Both the position numbers and the translations under genes were made by a program. Of a DNA stretch of 64,000 nt, positions 43,149 through 54,778 are shown piece after piece; position 1 is the stretch's first letter; each line of letters begins with the position of its first letter. Under the pieces are notes generated by a model that saw nothing but the letters and a program-made list of their open reading frames with translations, made no database searches and was not told where the DNA came from. The stretch spans positions 151,961,483-152,025,482 of the forward strand of contig OX352772.1 in assembly GCA_947095535.1 (NCBI GenBank), in the 5' to 3' direction. This DNA comes from Poecilobothrus nobilitatus. Lineage: Eukaryota > Arthropoda > Insecta > Diptera > Dolichopodidae.

Positions 43149-44625
43149 TGAATGTTACGAAATATTTTTTCCCACTAAGAGAAGCTGTTTTAAATGGCCC
43201 GCAAACATCGCTATGTATAATTTCAAGCAATTCTGTTGTTCTTATATTATTATTTTTAGGATACGGTAAATCAGCTTGCTTTGCTTTAATGCACGTTTCG
43301 CATGAAAAATTTTTATTATTTGTTTTTAAATTTAAACCAAAAACTGTTTGTTGTTTTGCCATATTTATTAAATATTCTATATTAATATGGCCTAATTTCT
43401 GATGCCACTCATCAAATTTACACTTTGGTTTTATCAAGCAAAATAAATCACCACATCTTTCTGCCAGAAATAGAATATTTCCATCAGGTGTAGTAATTGT
43501 AGCAGAAGTTTTGTCAAATTTAACCTCACAACCTTTGTCTGTTATTTTAGATACGGACATCAAATTCGTCTTTAGATCAGGAACTAGCATAACATTTTCT
43601 AGACTTAAATTTTGGTTTTTGTTTCCATCTGTTGCAATAATTTTTATCTCACCAATTCCATGTATTTTTGTCGTTTCACCATTAGCTAAATTTAAGGACT
43701 TTTCAATCTTCTTCAATGTGCTAAAACCGTCTATTTTTGGTGACATGTGGGATGTGCATACACTATCAAGGCACCAATAATCATCAACATAAAGTTCTTC
43801 AGATTCCGTTTGTTTTAAAGCATATTCATTTTTTATATTATTTTTTGATTCAAAACCAATTTTTGAAAATACAGTTTTATGAAAAAATTTATTTTTGCTT
43901 TGGCATTCTGATGCTTTGTGGCCCACTTTTCTGCATCTGTGACAACTGTATTTAAATGGCTGTTGATTTTTATTTTGTGTTGATTTCCAAAAAGTTTCAT
44001 TTGATTTTCCACTATTTTTATTTACGTACATAGTTTCCCTCGTTCTTCTGGCATCAAATTCTTCAATGATTTTTATTTTCAATGTTTCAGGTTTTAGTAA
44101 TTCATCTCGAGATTCAATAGCACATCTAAAATTTTCAAAATTTTCAGATAGACTGTAAAGCAGTATTATGGACAGCGATTCTTCATTTACAACTACACTC
44201 ATATCTGAAAGTTTATCTACCGCATCAAAAAAATCGTTTATATGGATTCTAATATCAGTACCCTCAATCATTTTTTGCGTAATTAATTTTTTTAATAAAG
44301 ATGCTTTTCTTGCCGGACCTTTTGATTGATAGATGTCATGAAGCCTTTTCCAGACATCATTTGATGTTTTGCAATGCTTAATTTGTTTAAGCACGGATGG
44401 GCAGATTGATAAAATAAGATCTGACTTTGCCTTACTATCTTCTATAGTCCAATTCTCAAGTTCTTTCTCGAATTGGCTTTCTCCTTCCTTTCCCTCTGGT
44501 TTTTCAATCCTTCCAACCATATATCCCCAGGCGTCGTTTTTAATTAAAATCGCTTCCAGCTGTAACTTCCAAGTATCGAAATTTTTCTTGTTCAGTTGCT
44601 CAATTCGCGTAGCCACGTTGTTCAC
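43114..44625 (-). pseudogene. Copia gag-protease-integrase N terminus (503 codons)
   Basis: UBN2-type Gag (residues 1-200), CCHC knuckle C228-C231-H236-C241, protease loop W-C-L-D-S-V-C-T-S-H (D287, S288, V289), then the integrase zinc module W-H-Q-K-L-G-H with C-E-T-C and the first catalytic D in I-H-S-D-V-C-G-P. The protease triad is normally D-S-G or D-T-G; Val replaces the invariant Gly, which should abolish activity. A deletion/frameshift of a few tens of bases at 43114-43148 ends the ORF inside the integrase core. Confidence 0.8.
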
Positions 44626-44640
44626 TTTTATTATATAAAA

Positions 44641-44939
44641 AAAATGTTAACCTTTTTTCTTATTTATTACATAATACCTTTTGAAATTTTATTATATAAT
44701 AAAATAAAACATATGATGTTTTATATAATTCAAGATTAAAAATTTATTTTTATATATAAACCATTTACTCGAGATTACAAAAAAGAATTAAATTGAAAAA
44801 AATATAGGAAGTAAAAAAAACATCTGTTTCAGATTAATTAAATGTAAAAGAATAACAAAATTATTGTTATAAAATTATCAGTGACGTAGTACAATTCATA
44901 TAAAAAAAGGAAGCGAAGTTTACTACTAAAAATGTCACT
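44641..44939. other. AT-rich stretch upstream of Copia gag
   Basis: May be the Copia leader; no LTR or primer site could be recognised. Confidence 0.35.
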
Positions 44940-45076
44940 AAACTGATAAATGTACTTTGAATTCCAACAGTTTTATTATTTGCATCCATGTATTCAATAT
45001 CTCTCTCATGTAAATTGGTACATTTTGCATGAAAAAACTTCGAACATATGCAACATTGAATCGCCTCTTACAACTT
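44940..45076 (-). pseudogene. PHD-like zinc finger fragment of a non-LTR ORF1
   Basis: The minus strand reads C-C-I-C-S-K-F-F-H-A-K-C-T-N-L followed by an acidic helix. The C-x2-C ... F-H-x2-C pattern is the end of a PHD-type finger found in ORF1 of CR1/Jockey-superfamily elements. It lies between the Copia fragment and the I-like RT and fits the missing 5' part of element E. Confidence 0.4.
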
Positions 45077-46494
45077 TTATTTTACAAAAACACGGCTTTT
45101 ATAAAAGATAAAATCAGAAGCATCATAAAACTGTTTTTCGATTAAATTTGAATTTTTTTCTTTTGAAAGAATAAACAAATCATCTGCATAAAGACAGTGT
45201 TGTAAATTATTTTGTTTTGTTAACAATTTGCTAATATCATTGAACGCAATCAAAAACAGAGTTACCGACAGCGCAGATCCTTGTGAGACACAGTTGAAGA
45301 GTGATAACATTGGTGATACAATGTTGTTCACCCTGCCATGTATTTTCCTGTTGTTTAAGAAAGCCTTAAGGAAATTAAACATTTTTGGACCCACTTTCCA
45401 TTCTTGTAATTTATTTAAAATAATATTTGGGTTTATCTTTTTTTCTTCGAAGGCTTTTACAAAGTCTACAGATAATATTGAAGTATGGTTTTTTGTCGAT
45501 AAGTTTTTAGAAATTATGTGATCTATATATAGTAGTGCGTCTGCTGTGCTTGAAATTTGTTTTGAAGCCAATTTGGTTTGGGGAGAGCAAATCATTATAT
45601 GAAAGATACCATATTAAACGCTTGGAAATAATTTTTTCTAAGATTTTGCTCTTTCATGGTAGTAGAGAGATCGGCATAGAGCTTGAAATATTGTTAATGT
45701 CTTTGTTTGGTTTTTTTAGGTATGACTATGGCTATTTTGTACATTTGGGGGATTACACCGGTATTGTACATATAGATCAAGAATTCTAAATTTAAACTTC
45801 TGAGGACATTTTCTCAACATTTCATATGTTATTTTGTCTTGCCCTGGCGTAATACCTTTTGTAGATTTTAAACTTATTTCAATTTCGTTTAACTGTATTT
45901 TAAGGTCTAAGTAATTGTTTTTGTTGTACGAGACTTGATTGTGGTAGTTACGGTCGGTTGTTGAAGCGGATACGGTATTGATTTTGGAACATTCTGAATA
46001 ATATTCAGCAAAACTTGAAGATATAGTAAGTAGTAACTGGATTTTCTATTATGTTTAAACTTATATTTAATGATTTTATCTGAAAGGGGGTATATGGAAA
46101 TGTTAGAAGTGTAATTTTTTTCCATAAAGTATTTACTGATATATTTGGGTTTAAAGTTTTTGTAAATTCTTGAAATTTTTTTTTTACTTTTTGTCTCCTT
46201 GTTGAATATTGCATTTTTTTCGATATGTTATTAAGTTTTCTATTGTGTTGTTCTTGAGGTAATTTCTCCAAGCTATTTGTTTTGTTCTCTAAAAGATTTT
46301 AATTGGTTTGTCCAGCAAGGAACGTTACGCGAAGTAAATTTTGGAGTGGAAACAGGTATAGCAATATTAGCTGAGCTACGAATAATTTTCTGGATAATGG
46401 CTGCTTCTTTATTAACATTGTCGGAACATCCCAATGGGATGTTTCGTGCGATTGTGTTGATATTTTTAGTATATATTTAAATAATAAATACAAT
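45077..46494 (-). pseudogene. I-like non-LTR element, 5' half (linker and RT palm)
   Basis: 45077-45595 encodes Q-T-K-L-A-S-K-Q-I-S-S-T-A-D, S-V-D-F-V-K-A-F, S-Q-G-S-A-L-S-V-T-L-F and C-L-Y-A-D-D-L-F-I, typical of I-clade RT. After F-Y-D-A the frame leaves the element; the expected next part is found 4.4 kb away at 40.66 kb. Upstream, broken frames to 46494 encode the linker between endonuclease and RT (C-W-T-N-Q-L-K-S-F). The endonuclease is not present. Confidence 0.65.
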
Positions 46495-46508
46495 CACACG
46501 AAACATCC
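46437..46508. repeat. 20-bp inverted repeat at the edge of the I-like element
   Basis: GGATGTTTCGTGCGATTGTG at 46437-46456 pairs, with one mismatch, with the complement ending at 46508 across a spacer of about 30 nt. It lies where recognisable I-like coding ends. Confidence 0.55.
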
Positions 46509-47324
46509 AAATTTGCTTATAGTATTTAGCTGGGATATTTTGTGTGACAGTATAGTATACTATAGTCAAGACCTAAGTAAACAGGCCAAGAACTGAAAAC
46601 ACATGAATGTAGTTGTGAGAGAATTGCAATCGATTCTAAAATATCGCGCGTATGAATAATTTCATAATTGATGTGAGTCTCGATTATAGCATTATAAGCG
46701 TGTACAAAATTTTAAAGTATGAAAGTAGTCTAGACGTATACTATTACGATATTGAGGCAATTTATCTTAAGAAGCTTTAAAATAAAAAATTTAAGGGAAG
46801 ACTATTTTTTAAATGCCTATTTATGAATGAAAATATTATATTTTGAAATATTTTTCTTTAATGAATTATGTAAAAAAGATATGACTTTAATTTTCTCTTC
46901 GGACTAAATTGAATAAAGTAAATGGTTGTGTTATTTCAAGATTTATAGTCGGCCTCCAATTTTTTTCATAAGATTGCGTGTAAATTTGTTAAAAGCTTTA
47001 TGAAGCTTTTACTCTCTACACTTCATGGCCTGATAATTTATGTGAGTCTCGACTATAGTAATAAAGTGAAGTAACAAATACAACAGAGAAAAAAAGAAGA
47101 AATGAAATGCAAATAGTGCAAATATGCGCATATACATAAAAAATAAAAATATTTGCATGCTTTTAAATTAATTTTTTTTTGAATGAATGTTCGTTTCGTA
47201 TATATGTAAATATGTATTTTGTATGTAGATATTTTTATAAATTTTTTTATTTGAGCGGACTTTTTTTGGCGAAATATATGAGCCTTTGTTTTCCTCCTTT
47301 GTTCTTTTTTTTTCCGAAGTTTGT
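46509..47324. other. Unassigned non-coding region
   Basis: No domain-bearing ORF. The phrase ATGTGAGTCTCGA followed by TATAG occurs at about 46672 and 47040, a diverged repeat. Confidence 0.4.
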
Positions 47325-47840
47325 GTTTCTATACAATATATGCTATTGCTATATATATAGTTTGAAATTTCAATATAAATGATATACATTATACAAATGT
47401 ATTTATAGAGCTACGTAGTGTTAGGTATCTATAGTTATACGTATTTTTTGTTTTATTTTATTATTTATGTTTCTATATATATTCTATATACGGTTGCTAT
47501 ACGTATATTGTAGTTTGAAATTTGAATATGAATGATATAAAAATGTACCTATGTACTTATATTGCTACAGTGTTAGGTATCTATTGTCTATGGCTAATGG
47601 CTATACGTATTTTTTGTTTTAATTTGTTTCTTATGTTTCTATACAATATATACGGTTGCTATACATATATGTAGTTTGGAATTTGAAAATGAATGATATA
47701 AAAATGTACCTATGTATTTATATAGCTACAGTGTTAAGTATCTATAGTCTATGGCTATACGTATTTTTTGTTTTAATTTGTTTTTTATGTTTCTATACAA
47801 TATACGCTATTGCTATACATGTAGTTTGATACGAATAGAA
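47325..47840. repeat. Tandem repeat, ~145-166 bp unit, about 3.3 copies
   Basis: GTTTCTATACAATATA or variants start units near 47325, 47469, 47635 and 47789. Each is followed by TTGCTATAC, TAGTTTG, ATGAATGATATAAAAATG and GGTATCTAT blocks. No ORF. Confidence 0.7.
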
Positions 47841-48384
47841 TAGATATGTATTTATATACATATGTAGCTATGTAGCTATATATTTATCTACAGTATATGT
47901 AGCTAAGTATTTATCTACATATTTTTATTTTGTTATGTTTCTTTTTTGTTTTTTTCTTTTTGTGTAAGGAATTAATATGTAAGTGTATGTATAATATGAT
48001 GAATGGAAGTGTATAATATGTAAGGTTTTTTCAGTTACTGACAAATTGTGTATGAAAGTACATTTTGTAAAAATAAAAGCTAAAAATGTGTGCCTTGTAT
48101 ATAAAAATTTGCTATTATTGGAATGAGTACTCGTAATTATTCTAATAAAAATTCGTAGCTTCCATTGAGGTATGTAATATAATATGAAAAATGATTTGTA
48201 TTTTTAAAATTACATATGTACAAACATATGTACATATGTATTTTTGAAATTTTTTAAGAATAAAATTTAAGCCTAGATTTTTAAAATTTATATGTAATAA
48301 ATGTACAAAATAATTTTCATGCAATTCACAAAATTATTTGTTGAAGTTTGCATCAAAATTAATATTATGATATATAGATACATA
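47841..48384. other. Non-coding flank of the gypsy provirus
   Basis: AT-rich, with ACATATGTA-type palindromic phrases and no coding potential. Confidence 0.45.
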
Positions 48385-48388
48385 TGTA
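48385..48388. repeat. TGTA target-site duplication (left copy)
   Basis: TGTA directly before the left LTR and again at 56349-56352 after the right LTR. Four bases of alternating pyrimidine and purine is the usual duplication for gypsy-type integrases. Confidence 0.85.
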
Positions 48389-48690
48389 AGTTAATAAAAA
48401 GTATTATTAATTTTTAAAAAAAATAATAAATTTTTTATTAAACCTTTTTGTTACAGATCGATTTTATAACTGGATTACAAATTCTTTTCTTAAGACTAAA
48501 AACTTATTTTCTACTTGCAACATATGCATCGGCAACGTGACATTGTGTTTATTGTAGATATAGCGTCAGCATAAATTATCGCATGAAATATTTTGTTGGA
48601 ATTTTATGGGAACGAATTAATTGTTGTAATTTTGTTAACTTCAGCATAATTTTATGTTAAGTGAATTTTAAAAAATAATTTTCGTTAACT
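48389..48690 (-). repeat. 3' LTR of the gypsy-type provirus
   Basis: 302 bp, starting AGTTAACG and ending TATTAACT on the minus strand, so both ends form an AGTTAA/TTAACT inverted repeat. Nearly identical to 56046-56348. Confidence 0.9.
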
Positions 48691-48701
48691 CTTCCCCCTT
48701 T
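48691..48701 (-). other. Polypurine tract of the provirus
   Basis: The minus strand reads AAAGGGGGAAG immediately before the 3' LTR, the expected plus-strand DNA primer. Confidence 0.8.
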
Positions 48702-48724
48702 AAAATATTGATTGTCCCAATCAA

Positions 48725-50256
48725 TTAGAAATATGGAACATCGTTAAAATTGATTTGTTGAAAGCTGTTATCTTGTCTAGGTGTAATGTTATTAACTGTG
48801 TGGGTTTCAGATTGTGGTTCTTCCTTTTTTTGATCCTGTAAGGCAGTAATCGTTATATTCTGTTTTTGAGGTCTTTTGGCCAAGAGAAAGGTAAGTACTA
48901 TTGTGATAATTATAGCAATAAGTCCGTATGTAGTGAATTGATGGATTCTGTTTCTATATTCGGTTGATTCTATGATTTTTGTATTATTAATTTGTAGTTC
49001 ATCCATCATTTGAAGTGATAGTAGGTTTTTGTACTCTTTTTGCTTTGGAGTTTGTTGGAAAATTGCAGGTAGTATGTGTGATCTGGATATTTCTCTTGAA
49101 TGAAATCTTCTATCTCCTACTGTAATACTTGTGTTATGGAATTTTATGAGAACGTTCCCACGAGGACTTGTTTTTCATTATCTACTATTAGTGTTCCATT
49201 AAAACCGTTAAGTAATATTACTCCAGGTGATATTTCTTCTATTTGTGGCAAATGTTGGTTGTTCATTTTGTTGCATGTTGCTTCTGAACTCTTCAGTAGC
49301 TTGGGGATACAGCTGGTGTTGGTTAAATCGACGAGGTCATTAATGTTGCAGATAGAAAGAAAGTTATGTGTTTTACATTTATTATTTCTTAAACCTAAAA
49401 TTTTGTTTTCAAATTTTATTATATTTTCGTACAATATTTCTATAGCTAAATTTTTATTTTTGATTGGTTTTAACATGAGTTTTTGATAATTTTGAATATC
49501 CTTAATAGGAATATTTACAATGTATAAAATTGATTTTGAATTTGATATTACTTTTACTTCTGAATAATTAAGTGCTTCTTCAATAGTTAAAAAATTTATA
49601 TTTTCTTTTGTTAATGTTTCAATAGCAATATTAATTTCTTCTTTACTTAATATTAAGGAATTAATGAGACCTAATTTGGCCCAATGAATAGCATAATTAA
49701 CATTTTTTAATTCATCTTTTAATATACTTAATCTAAATTGAATGCCCATAATAATTTCATTGTTTATTTGAACATCTGTTTCTAACAATTTGTTTATTTT
49801 ATTTGCTAATTTAGTAATATTATTTATTCTTTTTTCATATAAACTGTTTATTATAACCTGATTATTATTATTTTCTAATAGATTTTTCATTTTTTGTTCA
49901 ATTGTTATTAAATCTTCATGATCGGGGGATCCAGCAAGCCATTTCCAAGCTGATCCTAAAAAATCTAAAGGTCTTTTTAATTTTTTAATTTTTAAATTTT
50001 CAATCATATTTGTAATTTGTTCGATTTCATTGGATAGGATTGGGTAAAGGGTATGATAACTATTAGGGTCTGTGTTTAGTTGTTTCTGCATATCTCTGAT
50101 GATTTCTTCGTATTTATCTAGATCTATTGCATGAATAATTTTAATTTTGAAGTTTCCAGTTTGTATTTTTGCTATTCCGACATCTATGGCTACTAAGTGA
50201 GAGTTAGAAAAATCTAGTATTTGAACTTCTCCAACTACGAGAGAGTTGAAAAACAT
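48725..50256 (-). pseudogene. env: env of the gypsy-type provirus, one frameshift
   Basis: The 370-codon ORF 49144-50256 starts M-F-F-N-S-L-V-V-G; a hydrophobic T-run-encoded stretch just upstream may complete the signal peptide. K-L-K-R (residues 92-95) is followed by P-L-D-F-L-G-S-A-W-K-W-L-A-G, the cleavage/fusion region typical of gypsy Env. Long helices and a Cys-rich distal part follow. A one-base loss near 49150 shifts the frame. The C-terminal part continues to 48725 with a membrane anchor (L-I-A-I-I-I-T-I-V-L-T-F-L-L) and a polar cytoplasmic tail. Env overlaps the end of pol by about 22 nt. Confidence 0.85.
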
Positions 50257-51660
50257 AAAAAGAAAAAAAAAATGTTTAGATTAGTTTTTTTTTTGTTTTT
50301 TATGTATAATTTTTTCGGATTGTGTTTAACTGTTGGTTGGTTATTTTCGGTAACTATTTCCCTTTGGTATTTTGGAGAGAGTTTAGAGCCTAATCTTTTG
50401 TTCTTCTTAACATAGATAACATCTCCTACGTTATAGTTTTTTATGGGTTGACGCTCTTTATTATGATTTTTTAAATCTATTTCCTGTTTTGTTTTTAATT
50501 TTTCTATATTGTCTTTCCGAGCTTTTTCAAAGTGAGCAGGATCAGAGTATACATTTCTGCCAAAGAAAACTTCTACTGGCTTCCGTCCTGTAGTAGAATG
50601 TATGGAATAATTGTACTCGTTGACTGATCTTTCTATTAGTTCTAGGAATGACTCATGAGTGTTTTCTGTTTTTAAGCACCTCATGATTTCTAATAGGGTG
50701 GAATGAAAACGCTCCACTTGCCCATTTACTTCACTGTAGTACGGGGGCGTCGTGTAGATTTTTATACCAAGTTCGTCTTCCAGCATAAATTTGATAGTTG
50801 CGGAATTCAATGCTTTTTCGTTATCGAATACGATCATTTCAGGCAATCCGAATGAACAGAGTATTTCCCTGAGTGGCCGTTTGATATCTTCTACGGCTTT
50901 GGACTTGATAATTTTGAATTGAGCATATTTCGAAAATTTATCCAATGCTGTCAGTACTAATTTTTTTTTTGTAATAAATATAAATAATGTAATAATAATC
51001 TATGTGAACAATGTGACCAGGATGTTGTGGAATCGGCGTTTCCCTTAGCTCAGGCTTGTTTGGATACCTGTCATATTTGTTCTCTTTCCATGTGGTGCAT
51101 TTCTTGACGATTTTATCTATTTTACTTGACATGGCTGGAAAGCAATAATTTTCTAAAATTTGCATCTTGTTTTCATTTGTGTTCCTGTGAGCTCTTGTGT
51201 GCGTCTTGATTATTAGGTCTTCTTGATCTTGCTCGTTTGTAACATCCTGTACCTGTTTCTGGGTGAATCGAATCCTATAGTTGGCAAAGTGTTGCGGATA
51301 TATTTCCTGAATTATACCCGTTATTTTCTCGTCTGTTTTAATACAATTTATTACCGAAGGGTTTAATCTCTGTTCCAGATATTTAGTCAGGTTTTCTTGA
51401 TTAAAATTTGTATCTGTTATACTATGACGGTGATATGTGGGAAAAACTATTTGGAATTGGTAGGTGGTGTTATTGTCTATTTTGAAAAAGATTTGATTTT
51501 TGAAAACGTTGATAGGTGTTTCTACACTAGGTATTAGGTTTTGTGATGAGTTTTCGTCGCTGTGTTCTGTGCTTGTCATTTCGTTAATTTGAGGAGGTCT
51601 TGAGAGAGCGTCCGCTACTACATTTGCTTTCCCTGGTTTATAGTGGAGTTCATAGTTCTA
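50235..51660 (-). pseudogene. pol: pol of the provirus: integrase
   Basis: 50938-51579 holds the N-terminal domain (C-F-P-A-M and C-T-T-W as parts of the zinc module) and H-I-V-H-I-D with the first catalytic D. An A-rich run at about 50962-50971 then shifts the frame. The segment 50235-50945 continues with V-F-D-N-E-K-A (second D), N-G-Q-V-E-R-F-H-S-T (catalytic E) and L-G-S-K-L-S-P-K-Y near the C terminus. A microsatellite-like TAT/TTA stretch precedes the frameshift. In the family the enzyme joins the cDNA to host DNA. Confidence 0.8.
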
Positions 51661-53410
51661 CTCCTCTAGTATTGCCTTCCATCTCTTCATTTTTGCGTTG
51701 TTGTTTTTGTTACTTAGTGCGTAGGTCAACGGTTGATGGTCTGTAAATATTTCCACTTTAGCTGATCCATATAGATAATTCCGAAGCGAATTTTGAGCCC
51801 AAATAATGGCAAGTAGCTCTTTTTCGTTCGCTGCATAATGTTCCTCTGCTTTGTTAAGCGTCCTAGAAATAAATGTTATAGGCCTTCCGTCTTGGCTCAA
51901 CACCACACCTAAGGCATGATTTGACGAATCTGTATTTAGTTGAAAATGTTTTTTAAAATCAGGATATGTTAGAATTAGGTCCTTTGAAATAAGTGAGCTT
52001 TTGATTTTTTTAAAGGATTGTATAGCTTCGTCGCCAAATTCTATAATCTTTTTGGCAGATGTCTTTTTCGACGAACGTCCATCCTCCCCCTTAATAGATT
52101 TGTAAGGGGTTTCGCTAACTTGGCGTAATCCTTTACGAATCTTCGATAATATCCGGACAATCCTAAAAATGAGCGGAGATCTTTCAGTGTTTTTGGCTGC
52201 GGAAAATTTTGGATTGCATCTACTTTGGCAGGATTAGTTTTTACACCATGTTCTGTTATTATAAAGCCTAAAATTTCAACTTCTGTCTTGAAAAATTCGC
52301 ATTTGTCCATCTGGACTTTCATGTTGGCATTTTGGAGAGTCTCAAATATTTCCCTTATATCTTCAATATGTTCTGTTTCGTTCTTACTGAAAATGATTAT
52401 GTCGTCGATGTATACGTGGCATCTTTTGCCAATGTGTTCCCTTAGTATATCATCGAGTGCCCTTTGGAATATTGATGGGGCATTCCTTAGTCCGAAAGGG
52501 AGTCGGGTAAACTCGTATTTCCCGTTGTTTACCGCAAAAGCAGTTTTTTCGCGATCGGATTCTTTTAACTGGATTTGGTGGAATCCGCTTTTCAAGTCGA
52601 GGACGGTGAAAAATTTATTTTGGCCTAATTGTGAGAGTACCTCGTTTATTTCAGGTATCGGATAACGGTCTGCAATTGTTACGCTGTTTAACTTCCTATA
52701 ATCGATGACCATTCTGTACTTTTTTTTCGCGCTCGCGTCCTGTTTCTTAGGCACTATCCAGATCGGTGAGTTGTATGGCGATTTGGAAGGTCTTATAATG
52801 CCATCTTTGAGTAATTTTTCGATCTCTTTTTCTACCTGGTCTTTAAGTGACATTGGGTAAGGGTAGTTCCTGGTATAGATCGGCGAATTTGTGGTAGTAC
52901 GAATTTCTCCTTTAATTCTCGTTGTGTATGTGAGTTTCTCGTCTGGTTCGGTGAATAGTCTTGAATATTTTTGTATTATGGATTTTAATGCTGTTTTTTA
53001 TTCGTTACTCATGTGTTGTGTTCTAACGTCTATTGAATTTACTGCTTGCGTCGGAAATTGTTTAATTTTAATTTTGATTGAGTTTTGCATGACCATATAA
53101 TTGTATTTTGTATGAATAACGGCTGAAAGTTGCTTTAAACTGTCATTTCCGAGAATGCCATGGAAGGATTTGAGTGTTGGTAGAATGAAAAATTTTAATC
53201 TTATGCTTTTAATCCCAAATAAATTTAATTCGGTGTGGTGCGTAATTTTAATATTTCCTGTTACTGAGTTTGCGTAAAAAATTTGTTGATTTGGAATGGG
53301 TTTTTCGACAACGCTGAGTTGTATATAGTTTTTATTTGATCCGGTATCGATCAAAAATTGCAGTATTTTCCCACTCCTCGTTCTGCATTCGAAATATGGG
53401 AGCGAGGAGT
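51658..53410 (-). pseudogene. pol: pol of the provirus: protease, RT and RNase H
   Basis: Protease: L-I-D-T-G-S-N-K near 53350 and I-L-G-N-D. RT (52041-52853): [23 protein letters not shown] and Y-I-D-D at residues 148-151. RNase H: T-D-H-Q-P-L-T-Y-A-L in 51658-51906. Lesions: an in-frame TAA at 52998-53000 between protease and RT, a one-base loss in a G run near 52085 at the RT/RNase H junction, and an in-frame TAG at 51658-51660. Protease-RT and RNase H-integrase stay in phase otherwise. pol starts in the frame -1 to gag, so frameshift expression is expected in the family. Confidence 0.85.
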
Positions 53411-53413
53411 GCG

Positions 53414-54778
53414 CTAATCTAAAAAATGGATATCGGAAAGATCGTTAGGTTGGTTGTCCATGTCGGTATTTTCTTCTAAATGGTGTATGTCATCAGAGTA
53501 ATCTTCAAATTTTTGTTCGTACATATTGTCGGTATCTTCTAAATTTTGGTAGTAATCGTCTATTTCCTCTTGAGTTGTATTTTCGGTATTAATGTGATAG
53601 TTTCTTTGTTGTTTAAATCTGTTGGACTGATATTGATTGTACTCTGGTGGAGGTCTTTTCCCTATTAAATCATTTCCTCTTGGCCTATTCATATAGTTTA
53701 TTGCCCTGGATTGTTTGCTTAGAGTTGTATACATCGGTTCCGGCCGTGGTTGTGGTTTTGGTGCTGTTGGTCTTTGCGGAAATTGTTTTGGCTGAAATCC
53801 GTTTGGTCCAAAAAAATTTTGTGGAGACGTTCTGTTGGTGAAGTATCTATTTTCGAATGTATGTTGAATTGGTTGTGGGATGTGTGCTAGTTCGGGATAA
53901 AAAGGTATTTGTCTATTTTGATTGAAATGATTTTGACTTCTTCTAGGTGGAATTCTTGGTGTTATATTTCTGTTCTGGTTGGCTGTTGCATATTTGGAAC
54001 GATAATTTTGATTTTCTAGTTTTAGGCACAGGTGCAGTGCTTGTGGAAGATCAATAGGTTCTCTAATTCCAAGAAGTTTTGGCAATTCGCCATTTAAACC
54101 TCTAATAAAGGTGTCCAGTGCTTAATCTCCGTATGTTTTTGTCAGTAACAAAAGTGATTCGTTGCTAATCTCCATGTATGCTAGTTTGTTGAGAATGAGT
54201 GACATGTGAGAATAAACATCTTGATAGAATTGTGGTATGGTAGAGTTTCCTTGAACAAGTGTTGTCATCTGGTATTCCAGAGTGCCCAGGTCTCGTTTAT
54301 CTGCATAGTGGAGTGTAAGGCACTTAGAGATGGATTTCCAGTTTAGTGGTGTGTTATATGACTCTAATGCAATATTTGCGCTTCCAATTATTTTATTCCT
54401 TATAACGCTGAGTATCCCAAAATATTTAAGTGTTCCTACTAAAGGCTGATAGATTTCCAAAATACGGTCTACGCTCTTCTTCCAGGAACTAAATTCAGCT
54501 GGGTCTCCTGAAAAGTCTCGCAAGCAGCGCACAACATCTGGAATTTTGTCCATATCGGCAATATTTTCTCTGTGTTCGTCATCTATTATTTGATCTCTTT
54601 CATGTTCTTCTGTTCTGGGTTGCAGTGCACGTCTTATATGAGTTTGGCAAAGTCTATTTACTATTGTGGTTATTAAAGATTCCATTTCTGGATTAATATT
54701 TGCATTTCCTCGTACTTCGCCAATATTATTTTGTCCATTTAGAACAGGTGGACGAATAATATTATTTTGGTTAGCCAT
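53414..54778 (-). pseudogene. gag: gag of the provirus, one premature stop
   Basis: A single reading frame of about 454 codons with one TAA at 54122-54124. The N-terminal part has C-L-R-D-F-S-G-D-P-A-E-F and N-K-I-I-G-S-A, as in gypsy-group Gag. The C-terminal part has L-H-L-C-L-K-L-E-N, then a long Pro/Asn/Arg/Gln-rich region and an acidic Asp/Glu-rich end. No CCHC knuckle. The ATG at 54778 is the first after the leader. Confidence 0.85.

Larger units (their letters stand above)
42601..44640 (-). mobile_element. Copia-type LTR retrotransposon fragment (gag to integrase)
   Basis: Domain order gag, CCHC knuckle, protease, integrase on the minus strand identifies Ty1/copia. RT, RNase H and both LTRs are absent. 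The left edge stops inside the integrase C terminus at about 42605, abutting element E. Confidence 0.75.

Noticed and set aside
47325..47840. Regular repeats considered as a CRISPR-like array; the same was asked of the 258-bp units at 11.9-12.4 kb.
   Set aside because: Units are long, diverged and contiguous without unique spacers, and the genome is clearly eukaryotic.
52225..52665. 146-codon plus-strand ORF opposite the gypsy RT, and similar antisense ORFs elsewhere.
   Set aside because: Mirror images of conserved RT codons on the other strand; no independent domain.
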